A model generated the notes under the pieces. It ran no database searches. It was not told where the DNA came from and saw only the letters and a list, made by a program, of their open reading frames with translations. A stretch of DNA of 64,000 nucleotides from assembly GCF_937616625.2 (NCBI RefSeq), contig NC_065573.1:16879001-16943000 (forward strand), written 5' to 3'. Positions 1 to 12,277 of this stretch are shown here, in pieces; the stretch's first letter is position 1; every line of letters starts with the position of its first letter. A program made the position numbers and the translations under genes. The DNA comes from Mercurialis annua (Eukaryota > Streptophyta > Magnoliopsida > Malpighiales > Euphorbiaceae).

Positions 1-1041
1 GCGAACTTTTCCAAAATCTTGAGGTAAACACTGAACCTCTGTCGGAAACAATCAACACAGTAACTTCGTGTAAATTGGCAATCTTGTCAATATACATTTG
101 TGCCAACTTTGATGTTGAATATGTTGTCTTGATGGGAATAAAGTGTGCTAACTTCGTCAGACGATCCGCAATCACCCATATATAAGTAAAACCTTTCTAC
201 GTCCTTGACAAACCGACTACAAAATCCATGATATTCCTTTCCCACTTCCATTTTAGAATGGGTACAGGTTGAAGAAAACCATATGGTCACTGATTCTCTA
301 ACTTGACTTGTTGGCAAGTCGGGCATTTTGCCACAAACTCAACAATATCTCACTTCATTCCACTCCATCAATACGTCTCCTTGATGTCACGATACATCTT
401 TGTCGATCTTGGATGAATACTATATGCTGATCCATGGGTTTCCTCCATGATCTTCTGCCTCAAATCATCCATATCTGGCACACACAATATGGTGCCATAT
501 CTCAACGCTCCATTGACGATACTAAAATCTTGACATTTTCCTTTCTGAACTTCATCTATTAAATGCTTCAATTGCGGGTCATCCGCTTGTAACTCCTTGA
601 TTCAGTCAATCAACATAAGTCAAATACTTAACTGAGCCAACAAACTTCCAAGGGTTGAAACTTCAAACTTGACACCTTGGCTAACCAATGTGTGTATTTC
701 CTTAACCAATGGTCTCCGCCACACTGAGGTAATATGCGCGAGGCTTCCTATAGATTTCCTGCTCAAAGCATCCGCCACTACGTTGGATTTTCCTAGATGG
801 TACTGAATAGTATAGTTCTGATCTTTCAACAACTCCATTTATGTCCTTTGTCTAAGGTTTAATTCACGTTGATCAAAGATATACTTTAGACTCTTATGAT
901 TTGTGAATATCTCACATGTTGCTCCATATAGATAGTATCTCCAAATCTCCAAAGCGGAAATCACTGCTGTTAATTCCAAATCGTGCGTCAGATAGTTCAT
1001 TTCGTGTTTTTTCAGCTGTCGAGAAGCATAAGCTATAGATT
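1..1041 (-). pseudogene. Ty3/gypsy retrotransposon pol fragment (RNase H to integrase), decayed
   Basis: Read on the minus strand, this is the middle of a gypsy polyprotein. From about 1040 to 770 it resembles the RNase H domain, with recognisable words such as [18 protein letters not shown] and NVVADALSRKS. An H2C2-type region follows (about 570-300, ending KCPTC-like). The integrase core runs to the window edge, with MDFVVGLSRT, VIADRLTKLAHF and IVSDRG carrying two of the expected catalytic aspartates. Several in-frame stops break it, for example just before MELLKDQ (near 838) and after VKLENQ (near 300). It is a dead fragment cut off by the window start on one side and by AT-rich DNA on the other. 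The residues seen do not settle the lineage within Ty3/gypsy. Confidence 0.85.
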
Positions 1042-1266
1042 TTTACCTAATGACTATTATTGATAAAACTAAAATTCTGCTATCGAAATGTAAAATTTGG
1101 TAATTATTCTTTAAAAATACAAGTATACTTAAGTAACCACAAAAAATTAACTCATACATGTCATAAGTAATTAAGAAAAACATCTCAGGTAAAACGCCTA
1201 AAATTTTCTGATAATTACATTAATCACTATATAATCAAAAATTTGGAAAACATTACGTATGCCCTA

Positions 1267-3932
1267 TGTAACATCCCATATTTTTCCAAATAGTTCTGTT
1301 AAGCCTAAAATGTACTTTGGGGTTCGTTTGAGTGGTTCGGCCACTTAGATTCGAGGTTCGAAGGTTTCAAACCTTTTTATACGTGTTTTAATATGCATTA
1401 GGAGTAGTCTCGGAGTTTGGAGCAATTTCGATTTCATTTTCAAAATTTCATTTTTTTATCGAAGGCAGTAGCATATCACGGGCTCGACATGCCTGGATTG
1501 CATGCGTGATTCATGTTTCGCGGGCGCGATGAAGGTGTAGCGGGCGCAACGCGTGCACTGTACAGTTCGCTGATTCTCTATTTAAACACCCTAAACTCGA
1601 CCTAATCAGATTTTACACATTCTAAAAACCCTAAAACTACAGTAGCACTATCCTAAGTCATTCCTCATCATTCCTAGGCCTACTTTGATCAATTGTAAGC
1701 GATTTTAATCAATCTCTTAAGGTTTAATTAATGGTTTATCTTTCCTAGAGTTTTCTTATTCATTAGCTTGGTGTTTTTGTTCGATTGTAGGCTGTTTTGA
1801 ACTATAATTTTTCTAGGTTTTCTTCCCTTGGTTGTTCTTGATCTATTCCAAAAGGTTAGTGGCTCTAATCCCTTGTTTAATTGTGTAGAAATTGCTAGAT
1901 GATTGTATGAATCCATATCTAGGGTGTTTGGCTTGTTATTTTCTGTTTTGGCTTGGTTGAAATCTGAGATTTCGTACTTTGGGTGTTGTTATTGTTTTTC
2001 TTACTTGATTAGCTTAGAATCATTGCTTAGACTAAGGGCTATGTGATTGGGCATGTTGTTGGTGAATTAAATTATGTTTCTCCTTGTATAAAAATCTTGG
2101 AATTTTATTAAATTTTATCTTAGGTGACTTAGATGCCAATTATACCTTGGGGATATTAGAGGATTTGGTCATAACGTATTGCTATACCAAACGTGGTTTT
2201 AACAAACTCGATTCACTTTTTTTAAAGGTTAATTAAGTGTCTGGAAATTGTTGTTAAGATGTTGTTTTAAGAATTTAAATAAGTACTTTGTTGCCTAACT
2301 AGTTGGTGAATTAAATTGATGATTTTGTGGTGGTTTCGCCTAAATGTTAAGGCTTACTTTGGGTAATTGTTTTAGTGGATTAAGGGCTGGAAATCGAGTA
2401 GCGCTATTTTGTTTTGAATAAGTAAAAGACGTTAGCTTATTCTTAGGTTGTGGACTATCAATGGGTTATATTGATTAAAGGCATGTAAGGTGTAAGATTG
2501 TTGTGTTATGATTAGCTAAGTTATTTTAGTTTCAAGCTGATACTTGAAAGATGTTGAATCTTATTGATTCTATTTAAGGTGATATATTTAAGTGTACTTT
2601 GGTGTTACTTGCCAAGGTGTTGGCAAGCGTATTTGGCTTTGTTGCTTTCTGTGTTTTTGGCATTATTTAAGTGAAGGTATGAGTTCTTATTTCAAACTTG
2701 ATTACATTTAAAGGATTGATTTAAGACTTTGGTTTTCACTTTGGATTTTGGTTGGGTCGGGTTAGATGTGTGTCGCCCGACATGTTGTGTTGAGCTAAAC
2801 TGCAGTTAAGGCTAACACACTACTTTGGGAAATTTATTGATTTTAATTAAGGTATTTAAGATGTGAAAGGACCTTGATTTGTTTTAAAGATAAGAACTCA
2901 CCTAAGCTTAATTTACCTAACTTTGTTGTTTGGTTTGAATGGAATATTTTGGATAAACATTGGTTATACATTGGTTACCTTGGTTGCACTTTGACTGTGT
3001 TTTGAGATGCTAGTTCTATGTGGTGTCTAGTATTCTTAGAGTTAGGGGTTGTTCGGATTTCAACTTATATAATGTTTTAGACCCGTCGACTGCTCGTGCT
3101 TCGGAGTCTACACAAGCAAGCAGTGAGTTTGTAGTGTTATTTACCGCTTTATTAAGTACCGCAAGTTATTTTAGTATATCAAATGTTTTATGAACTGTTT
3201 TTAAGCGATTGTGGGTATGGATTTAAACGAGCTACTCGATAGGCGAGTATCGAGACTGTGTGCACCGGTAAGTACTTTGGGATTGGCTGACCAATGTCTG
3301 GCCTACTTTGGGAATCGATGTGGATTTATTCCCATATACTTTGGATAATACTTTGAGATATTTCTTTGGGATTTCATTTCAATACTGTTTTCCATAATCG
3401 AATATATATTAGTATAAAAGGATTTGTTTTAAGGGTTTTAAACTTAATAAATATAAATAGCATTATGAACTCATCTTAGTATATTTGACCCCGTTGTTTC
3501 CCAACTTTTCCAGGCTTATGATTTTCAGAGCGTTGGTCATCTCCGATTCTTTGATTCCTCGGAGGTCTTTTTATGTTATTAGACTAGTCAACTGTTTTAC
3601 TCTTAAACCGCAGTAGAACTAGTATCGTTTGTCTGATATACTTTGGTTGTCGTATTGGTACGACTTTTATGTTATTATACTTTGGCACGTTACATTGGAT
3701 TATTTAAATATATATGAGGCATGTCTCGTAATTTCGTATTATTATCAAGTTATGATATTAGTACTGTTGTATAAACTGCTATACTTAGGTTGGAGTCTCG
3801 GTTGCCCCCGAGCAGTGGTTTTCTTGCAGGTTTATTTGTATATAAGGTTATCCGCGAGGCATGCTACAGGTTTTGGTACGACCATACCTATACCCTAGCG
3901 CTGGTCGCGATCCATGAAATTGGGTCGTGACA
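1267..3932 (+). mobile_element. Solo LTR, 2666 bp, TSD CCCTA
   Basis: The segment starts TGTAACATCCC and ends GGGTCGTGACA, the TG...CA ends of an LTR. It is flanked by a perfect 5-bp duplication CCCTA at 1262-1266 and 3933-3937. No internal retroelement sequence adjoins it, so it is a solo LTR left by LTR-LTR recombination. Its length and its end (CCCTAGCGCTGGTCG, then GGGTCGTGACA) match the LTR at 37866-40451 and the LTR ends at 8382 and 30099. The short ORFs inside it look like noise. Confidence 0.88.
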
Positions 3933-3938
3933 CCCTAG

Positions 3939-5907
3939 CTAGGTAGTCGTGAGGCAGGGAACTATAGGTGTATTAGAGGTAGATCTTCCGTTAGCGTTAT
4001 TACAAACAACGTGAATGTGTTGACTAGGGTTTGATGAAGTAATGTTGATTTGATCCATTATTATATTTGCACATCCAATTTTAGCACAATCTAACATTAT
4101 TGCTTGTTTGCTTGCTGATATTCCTCGTATTCATGTATAACTTATTCCACTCCCTTTTACTACCTTTTTCTGCAATATATCTTCATATATATAGTTAGAG
4201 GTGAACATTCGATTGGTTCAGTTTTAACCAAACTAAATCCCCCTAACCGACAACCGACCATGTCAAAATTAAAACCGAAAGAAGTTCAAATTTAACTGAA
4301 ATCGAATCGATAAAAAAAATCAAAATCGAATTGAAAGAGCCAATTTTTTTGAAATGTCAGTCGGTTCGATTAAAATCGACAAAAATACTTAGAAAAATAA
4401 AAAAAATCAAATGTTCAGTTATTCAGTTGATAAGGTTAATTTCAATTTTTCAAATAAAAACAAAAACCAAAACCGAATTCAAAACATTTATGAAATAAAC
4501 CAATCTAAATTTTAATCAAATCAAACCGACTAAAAGTTATCGGTTCGGCAGTCGGACATTTTGTTCACCCCTATACGGTTATTAATGTAGAATATACATA
4601 GAAGGAACTGACCTTTTTGCGCATTTGTGACCATTGTAGTAATGTTGGTCTGTAATTATCGGATGTTTAGCATCTTTAAGTATAATTCTATCAAATGAAA
4701 TATTTCTAGCATATATCCAGTTCTACCCTGAAAAAGATACTTTACTTTATTAGCGATAATATGTATGTATATATAAGATAATAGTAGCTGATTATTAGAA
4801 GTCAAATCGTTTATTTTTACGTTAGCATATCAAAATCTATTGAAGTATTGAAATGGATTATTAGCCAGTTATTTACTATCAATTATTAGTAACAGCATAA
4901 AAAGGTCAAGTAATGACAAATGTGACCAAAAAGTTCATTTTGAATTTATGACAAAATTGTAAAGTAAAATCCATCATAAATTTATTACTTTTATAAAATT
5001 CATGCTACAAATTGATCATAAGTTTTACTATGATAATTTTTTATTATATATCCGTTAAAAATTTGTGACAAATTATAATTATTATTTAAAAGAATTATGA
5101 TGCCCTAATTAAATCCGTCACAAATAAAAGTTTATGACGCATTTTTTGGTGACAATTAAATTCCACTATAGAGAGAAATTTGTTATAGTTTTTTAAAAGA
5201 TTTTAATTTAAGGTCACAAATGAACAATTTTTATAACGTAGATAATGCTATAACAGGTAAAAATCATAATTATTATAGTATCATTACTGGCCATGTCTTA
5301 ATTCTGAACCATTTATTGTTCCGATGAATGTACAAATTTGCACGTACACATCTTCCACGACGTCGTGTTGACCTTTATCTCCTAAGTTTCCAACACAAAT
5401 CATATAATTTATTGGTTATGATAGTTAATTATATAGTAAAAATTAATTTAATCACTATATAAATCACAAAAAATAAATAATTTAAATTTTTTAGTAACAG
5501 ACCTAATTCCATGACCGGGTCCACATATAATATTGTTAATGCTGAAACGTGAGAAGCCTCCATTGATAGAATACAATCATTACCTACAAAATTAGGTATT
5601 ATTTAACTAAAATTAAACATCAAACTTGCTATAAATATATGTAATAATGTAAAAACTAAAATTAACTATATTATTTAAAATTATATTCGAAACTAATATC
5701 ATTTCTAATTGTAGAATTAGAGATTTGAACGTTGGTTGAAGTAGAGATATCAATTCCATCAGTACTAGGGCTATTCTCAAGAGCTGAAATTTGAAGATTA
5801 GAGATGGAGACACATCGGCAGCCATTTACACTAATATGAACTTTAGGGCTGTTCATATGAGTCAGTCCATTGAATTTGAGCTTATGACAATTATGAAATT
5901 GCAATCC
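3939..5907 (-). pseudogene. Polygalacturonase (GH28, pectin hydrolase) pseudogene, five exon remnants
   Basis: On the minus strand five exon remnants line up in the order of a plant polygalacturonase, a secreted right-handed beta-helix enzyme that cuts homogalacturonan. Exon remnant 5700-5907 reads LQFHNCHKLKF ... STDGIDISTSTNVQI. Remnant 5503-5583 has NDCI and CGPGHGI, the catalytic aspartate and histidine motifs, with GDDCI changed to GNDCI. About 5292-5391 reads NLGDKGQHDVVEDVYV. Remnant 4616-4727 reads YARNISFDRIILKDAKHPII. Remnant 3939-4169 holds LDCAKIGCANIIMDQINITS and the stop at 3939-3941. Lesions: a frameshift after NDCI, a (TA) insertion frameshift near 4715, a TGA and a frameshift near 4120, and a lost donor after 5700. 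The N-terminal exons were not found. A MITE sits in the last intron, and the solo LTR TSD begins directly after the stop codon. Confidence 0.85.
4197..4572. mobile_element. MITE (about 376 bp) in the last intron of the polygalacturonase pseudogene
   Basis: The ends are inverted: AGAGGTGAACATTCG on the left against AGGGGTGAACAAAATG as the complement of the right end. The body is rich in CGGTT and AACCG words, typical of small non-autonomous DNA transposons. The TSD is not clear, so the superfamily is left open. Confidence 0.65.
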
Positions 5908-6560
5908 CTGCAATCATATTTTTATAATTAATTAGTTGAGAATTAAGGGTATTGTAAATTTAAATTAATTAGTACATAAAGATGAATTAAGTGTATCTTC
6001 TTAATTCATAAGAGTAATTATAAAACAAATCATAAAATTTTAGCACATTTTACAATTTTAAAACAATTTTCAACCTTGGAAATCCAGAATATGAGCCACT
6101 ATTTTTTTAATTCGAAACACTGAATAATTTTCGGATAAAAAAAATACTGATGTCGGAACAAGGTTATGAAAATATATTCAATGTCCATCTCAAAAAATAG
6201 ATTTTTCAAAAATTGAATGACATTCTATTGTAAAAAAAGTAGTTCTTTATAATATAAATTGTCAAAATTACAAATTAAATTAGAACTGCAAAATACAATA
6301 AAATTCATGATCAGTTTTTGTATAATAACCCATTTAATAATAAGATAGAAGAGTAATTTATTTACCCTTGGTCTTTTATGATTTTTGATCTGTCCTTGAA
6401 AAAAAAAGAACGAATTCAGGTTAGTATTAATATAAAATAAGACAGTAATTATAGATAATAAAATATAATTAATTTTAAATTTTAAGGAAGGAATAAATTA
6501 AGTAGAAATTGAGATTACATTATTCCACCAACATGAGCCTTAACCATCAATTGTACCAGA
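5908..6560. other. AT-rich stretch, no gene recognised
   Basis: This stretch should contain the missing upstream exons of the polygalacturonase. Only a very weak minus-strand candidate was seen at about 6375-6405, and it carries a stop. Otherwise no coding signal, repeat or hairpin was recognised. Confidence 0.4.
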
Positions 6561-8382
6561 TCTGTCCACCCTCACGACGTGAGAGGGCTTGGTTTCTCTC
6601 GGGTACAACGTACCTTGACCCGACATCGACTTATAGACTCTGAAATCACCAAATTTGGACATAGAACTTAACATGTAAGATTAGGATTATGGAATGAACG
6701 TAATAAGTGTTTGATGATTGACAAGAGGAATACGACGACTACTTTCGCTTAGTATAAAAGTACGATTAAGGATTTTCAAGTTTAAGAATCATATTGGAAA
6801 TAAGATCGTATCGGTTTACGTTTGTAACTTATGGTGTTGAGATAAGTCTAGCGTTTATGATTTAAATGCATTTCTGTTATGGTATAGGCGATTTTGGCTT
6901 AGCGGGGTTCGATCATTATAGTGATATTGCAATTATTTGGATAGCGGTCAATGTGAGTTACACTTTACTTTTGTGTATTATTACGCAATAGCTAGTTTTG
7001 ATATTATAAGTGTGAATATTAAACTACATCGCATGTTATAGTATTTTATAGTTGTAAATGAATTTGTGTATCGTATTATCAAATATTATAATTGTGAAAA
7101 CTAGTATATGATCCGGGGGAACGAGCTACCTATTGGGTGTCAATAGACTGTGTGATCACCACTGTTCGGGTAAGTCATAGAACTAGTCTCGATCGCTTTG
7201 TAGAGTACTCTTCTCGTTTGATAAGATACAAGGTTGAACTCAATGGAACTATCTCAGGACCTGTATCTAGAGTTAACTCGGCGGAACTATCCCGAGACTC
7301 ATCTCGATCAATCGTTTGGTTATAAGAAATTGTACTAGTTTAACTCGGTTGAACTATCCCGGGACTGTACCACTTGGTAAAGGTTAAACTCGGTTGAATT
7401 ATCTCGGGACCTTATCAAAAGGATTTGAGAAATCATTATCGCTCGTTATGATTAGGAATTCTACCCTAGTCCAGGTTGGTTTGGGAATTGGGTTTCGATC
7501 GGATCAAATGCTTGAATTATATTATATGTTCGTATATATATGTTTTGCTTTAAATGCGATGTTATTTAATACTCCCTCCGTCCCAATAGAGTTGTCCACT
7601 TTGCATTTATCACACAATTTAAGAAAAGCAATTATTGTTTATAAATGTTATTAAATTTTCCTTACTTTTCTTGTCATACCCCTATTTAATATGGGGTCCA
7701 CTTCCAATTTATTTTCAATTTATTCATTAGTGGATTTTAAATAGGGGTAGTAAATGAAAATTTAGTATAAAAGTTAGTTACTTTTTGAAAATGGACAATA
7801 GTTTTGGGACAAAAAAATTTCTCAAAGTGGACAACTCTATTGGGACGGAGGGAGTATACTACCTTTAGTAATGTGTACTCACTCAGCATAGTCTGATCCT
7901 ATTGATGTTTACCCCTTTCAGGTGATTAGAGTCGGATCAAACAGGCAATCTCTTTTGTGCCAAAAGTCCTTTGACTTACACAAAGTACGAGTTTCCTTAG
8001 TGTTGTAGTAGTATACAGTGACCAATTATGGTATAGCATAGCAGGATCTTTACTTATTATGTATATGTCTTTTGTTAGGCTTTGCTAGATCGTATGATCG
8101 TCTTTGATGTTGTTTATGTATGGATCAATAGATGGGCTAGTACGTATGATATTACAGAAGTTGAATGCCTATTATTATCGTTTGAATTTGGTATCGATGA
8201 TGTGAATATATATAGTATTATGTTATTTCACAAACGTGTCTTTATTGTTACATGTTTGTATGCATCGTTTTGTGCATGTTTTCGTGAAAAGGTTTAGAGT
8301 GGTTTTAGGCTTGCTACGGGTTTTGGAGTTACCACTCCCATTCGCTAGCGCCGGTCGTGGCTCATGAATTTGGATCGTGACA
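6560..8382 (+). mobile_element. Truncated Ty3/gypsy LTR (same group as the solo LTR at 1267-3932)
   Basis: The right end is sharp: GGCTTGCTACGGGTTTTGG, then CGCTAGCGCCGGTCG, then GGATCGTGACA at 8382, matching the ends of LTRs at 3932 and 40451. Inside, the phrase CTACCTATTGGGTGTCAATA followed by GTGTGATCACC (7120-7160) is shared with 39490-39525. Copies of GTTAACTCGG..GAACTATCCCGGGAC repeat at about 7215-7410. No TGT start or matching TSD was found upstream, so the left part is lost or unrecognisable. The right edge interrupts the protease region of the Tat-like element next door. Confidence 0.7.
7572..7854. mobile_element. Stowaway-type MITE, 283 bp, TSD TA
   Basis: It begins CTCCCTCCGTCCCAATAGAG and ends with the exact inverted form CTCTATTGGGACGGAGGGAG, flanked by TA on both sides (7570-7571, 7855-7856). 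The first 13 bases are the classic Stowaway terminus. The inverted match extends through GTTGTCCACTTTG. It has no coding capacity and is nested in the truncated LTR. Confidence 0.92.
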
Positions 8383-10298
8383 AGTAGCTTCATGACCAGG
8401 AAATGGTTGATGATTGCTTCTATAATCAAAGCATCATTGTGGGATCCTCGTGCATGTGCTCCGTCCTCTAGCGAAAAGGTGACGACCTTTATCAAACTTG
8501 GCTCTCCCTTTGCCCTTTCTACTACCTGCATTATTTCAGCCATCTGTCTTTTCCTTCCTGCTTTTACTTTTTTTCTCCAATAATGACATTGATAATTCTA
8601 GCAACTTCCTTCTTCTTTCCCCTTTCTTCGTCTTTCTTTTCTTCTTTGTCAGTTCCCTCCTTCCGGTGCCCTTTCTCTTCTTTGTGGCTGGTGAAATTTT
8701 GTATTGATCCCACCTCCATTAGTCTCTCCATTTCCTTCTTTAACTCCTAACATTCCTCTGTGTCGTGCCCGTAATCTTCATGAACTTGCAGTATCGGTTC
8801 TCGTCACTTGTTCCTATTCTATGAATCATCTTTCGGGGCCAATTCATCGGCGTTCGACTTTCTTTAACCCACATTAGCACGTTGTCTTTTGTCGTGTTAA
8901 GTGGAGTGAACACCTCGCATCGGTCTCCATATCTCCCACTCCGATACTCGTTGCTAGGGTACTTGTCCTCGCTCCTCCAGTGGTTGGAATCCTTGTTTGG
9001 TGTGTATCTGCCAATGCTCATATGGCTCGTGCTGTAGTCTTTTGTGAGTGAGATCATTGTCTTTGCGAATCGCCTCCTTTTCTTTCTTCATTTTTTGGTA
9101 CATCGTGAGTTATCTATCTTCTCCCTTCATCCACGGTTATGTACTTTTGGGCCACTACCATGACTTCCTGGTAGGTTTTAGGCCTTTTCGAGTTTAGTTT
9201 GTCTCCCAGCACTCTCATCCGAGTTCCCTTCTTAAGGGCTTGCACTACAGTATCGTTGTTCAGATCTTCAATTTTCATTGTTTTATTGTTGAATCTCTCT
9301 AAGCGTGCTCTTAGTGTTTCTCCCTCTCCCTGCCGACATCTATAAAGTTCCTCCGAACTTCTTTTTTGTAGGATGTTTGTGAAGAACCTCATCACGAATT
9401 CCCAGTTTAGCTGCTTCCATGTCGTGATTGACCCGGCTTTCAGGTCACTGTACCACCGTTGCAATGTGTTGCTGAGCGTGGTTGGGAATGTCTTGTAGAT
9501 TATTGCGTCTGTGACATCCAAGAGAATCATCTTGTTTTAAAATTTGGTGAGGTGGCTCTCAGGGCTGCCGGCTCTATTGAAGTTATCAAAGTTGGATATT
9601 TTGAGTCTTTTGGACCACTTTCCTGATAGCACACTTACGGCCAGAGGCGACTTTCCACTGGTCAAGCTGCTTGCATGAACAGGTTCTCTTGACTTTTCCT
9701 CGGTCGCTTTTTTCATTGCTTCCGCTATTAGTCTTTGTATTTCTAACATGTCCACACCCTCTATTCTTGTTTCCGAATGCCTTCCTTTGCTTTCTATAGG
9801 GACCCGATCTGTTGCTTCCTTTTCTTTATCTTCAACTATGAGTACCTCTAGTTCCTTGTCTTCGATGGTATCTTCGGTGTGGGTTGGTTTCCGCTGACCT
9901 CGGCTCTTCCTGCATCCGCATCTCGATTTTTACTCGTCGGTGTTTGGGATAGGATGGTATCCGTTGCTTCCTTAACTATTGTGGCTATGTCTTCTCGGAA
10001 GCGTGTCAGGGCGCCATCCATTGTTAGGTCTACTGCTTCCTAGAAGAATTGATCCTAACTTTCTCCTAGGGTTGGGTTAGGGCTGTTAAACTCTTGGAAG
10101 AATATTTTGGACCTCCCCGCCGCTGTTGGGGCTATGGGCGTACATATGGCTATTCTCGAGGGTTCCTCATGGGCCAGTTGGTAGAGAGGCTTTTTCTTTG
10201 GACGTGGGACCCAGGGGTACTTGCTAACATCTGCCATCTCGAGATCGAGTCAGTGAATATTTCTACTTGGGAGTTACATTCCCATAGACGTCGCCAAA
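8383..10298 (-). pseudogene. Tat-like Ty3/gypsy gag-protease remnant
   Basis: The minus strand carries the 5' part of a gypsy element. A PBS-like TGGCGACGTC sits immediately inside the LTR (10287-10296). A gag-like start MADVSKYP follows at 10237. The retrotransposon gag domain lies at 9530-9114, with WYSDLKAGSITTWKQL and RQGEGETLRARLERFN. A downstream gag region (9057-8740) has EVFTPLNTTKDNVL and a broken YCKF zinc-knuckle-like stretch. The start of a protease region follows (about 8500-8384, VVTFSLED ... HNDALIIEAIINHF), interrupted by the LTR ending at 8382 before the catalytic DTG could be reached. Stops and frameshifts separate the pieces. The FTPLN and HNDAL wording points to the Tat lineage. 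Confidence 0.8.
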
Positions 10299-10585
10299 TG
10301 ATGGATCTAGAATGCTGGAGGTGAGTCTTTGGATCCTGTGGAGAGTGGACAACACGAAGAGCAACGATCGAGGACGGGCTTGGGGCCCCACGTCCACTTC
10401 TATGCTTAATTTAGTAATAGGTTCTGCTTTTAAAAAGGAGTTTTATATATTAGATTAGGATAGTCGTTCCTTTAGGCGGATGGTTTGTGCTCTATTTACA
10501 GGCGTCTGAGCGTGTCTGCCTTTTTCTGGATGATGTGGGATTCTTCTCTCGATGTCTACTATTCGGTTTTTATGCTATTCCATCA
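10299..10585 (-). repeat. 5' LTR of the Tat-like gag element, 287 bp
   Basis: Read on the minus strand this is TGATGGAATAGCATAAA ... ending CCATCA, directly followed by the PBS-like sequence of the gag element. It shares TCCCACATC near the start and a CCTGTAAATA promoter-like word with the plus-strand LTR at 11339-11602, so both belong to one family. The outer end at 10585 was chosen because TTCCATCA gives the complementary TGATGGAA terminus. Confidence 0.65.
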
Positions 10586-11338
10586 ATCCTTAAACATCTT
10601 CAGGACATACCTGAAACCTAGAGTAAAAACAGCCAATCCTTACAGAAAAAAGGGGAGTTCATCCAATAGTGGAGACGAGCCAACATTAAGTGTTCACCAT
10701 GAAGAAAACAAAGCGACTTCAAATAGATGATGTGGCGAATGGCATTGGGATGCAACTAGGAAAGAGTGATATCCCAGAAGTCAAGAAAACAAAGCACCAA
10801 AGGATCCAGGGAAAAACGAAGACCATCCATTAATAGTTCTTCGAAGACAAATGAGTACCAGGAAGGAGGAGGAGCATTCGCAAAAACTCTAGTGTTAGAC
10901 AAAAACATATTGGGTATGCTGTAAAATTCACGAAATGTGACAAGAGAATCTGACTGCAAAGAACAATGATATTTATTCAACGAAGCAACATCTTTAGTAT
11001 AACCTTCCGCCACGAGTAAGGAACAAGCAACAAAAATGAGAGAAGACAAATAGGGGAGAAAGAAGAAGAAAAAGACAAAAAGAACGCAAAGAATAATGAT
11101 AAAATCAGAAGACCAAGAAGTTTTAGGCAAATTTGAAATTGGGAAGGGAAACAAAATGGCGGTAGTGCCCGAAAGGCTGCAAAATGCATTAGATGACATG
11201 ATAGGCTATCAGTAGTATAGGCGCAGAAAAAGAGAGCAATTCCACTACTAGACCAAACTCGACAACCAGTAACTCGTCTCTCAAATATTAGACACATATA
11301 TATAAGTAAAACGGGCATAAAGAGGGGGGGGTGATTAA
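10586..11338 (+). mobile_element. Internal remnant of a second short-LTR gypsy element
   Basis: The plus strand is purine-rich and runs into a polypurine tract (AAAGAGGGGGGGG, about 11319-11331) just before the LTR at 11339. No gag or pol motif was recognised. Open frames on the complementary strand are phenylalanine- and serine-rich and reflect the base bias, not genes. Confidence 0.55.
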
Positions 11339-11602
11339 TGATGGAATACCATAAAGTCCCACATCGCCAAGAAAAGAAAGAACTCACATGCTCGCCTATA
11401 AATACAGGGTCAAAGCCACTCTCAAGAATACGTACTATTCCTGATAAATAATACACAATTCATATACTATTACATCCTTACTGGCTTAAGCATCAGAGTG
11501 GATTCAGAGCCTGTGCCAAAGATCCGTCTTCTTATATGCCTTTCAGGAGGAACCAGACAACTAGATACGAGATCAACCGTTCATACATTCCCGGACCCAT
11601 CA
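11339..11602 (+). repeat. 3' LTR of a short-LTR gypsy element, 264 bp
   Basis: It starts TGATGGAATACC right after the polypurine tract and ends GGACCCATCA. A promoter-like CCTATAAATACAGG lies at about 11396-11409. It matches the LTR at 25839-26105 in start, end, size, and the phrase CTTAAG.ATCAGAGTG followed by CGGAGCC or CAGAGCC. Confidence 0.72.
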
Positions 11603-11685
11603 CTTATAAATAATCAAATTAATTTTAATCACATAGATTCTTAGTTTATTTTTTCTTTTAAAGTTGACTATAATTTTAACATTAT

Positions 11686-12277
11686 TGATGGAGTCTGCCT
11701 TAAGATTCGGTGGATTAACCTGCAAAATAGGGTAGAAGCTAACCGGGCGGTGGTGGTCCGATTAACTCTCCGATGCTAAAGTCAGTATTAAGCTTTGAGC
11801 AGCGTTTTGAGTATATGAATGTAGTTGTGTGTTTAGGCACACCTCAAACTCTTTATATAGTAGTTGAATGTATACCTTGTAGTCTTTGAATAGGAAAGTG
11901 ATTCTTATATAATAGTGTTTGACTCTGATTAGGAGTATAGTTCCTTATTCGGATGAAAGTCCTATTCAGAAATATCTTCCTAAATAAGCTTATCTTCCTA
12001 AGTTAGTGTTTATCTTCCTACGTTGGAGTTTCTATCCAAATAGGAAAGATCTTCGTGAATCTGGTCGTTTGGCCGAATTCCTAGGTCGACGCGCTTTATC
12101 CGAGTCTTCAGGGGATTCAGTCTTATCTTCGTGGTTTGAAGTACTATTTTGGTCAAGGCGAATCTCATTTGTTAGTTTTATCTGGTTAGCCCTTTGGGCG
12201 AGAGTCCAATATCATCTGAGGATGGATCTCGTGCGACTCGGCTCCATAATACTTATGATAGGATTCGGTATCCATCA
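11686..12277 (-). repeat. 3' LTR (minus) of the family found complete at 30277-36489
   Basis: The right end reads GGATTCGGTATCCATCA, the complement of TGATGGATACCGAATCC that starts the LTRs at 30277 and 35887. Shared blocks include TATACCTTGTAG, CACTTTCCTATTC-type words and the GGCACACCTCAA region, all inverted. Size (592 bp) fits the 602-603 bp family LTR. The polypurine tract and 3' internal region lie at higher coordinates, as expected for a minus-strand copy. The sequence just outside is ATTAT (11681-11685). Confidence 0.8.

Noticed and set aside
1267..3932. 5' LTR of the adjacent gypsy pol at 1-1041
   Set aside because: Perfect TSDs on both sides show an independent solo LTR; the pol fragment is separated and oppositely broken.
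10756..11456. Two overlapping minus-strand ORFs of about 150 aa
   Set aside because: They lie across a retroelement interior and its LTR and show only low-complexity hydrophobic composition.
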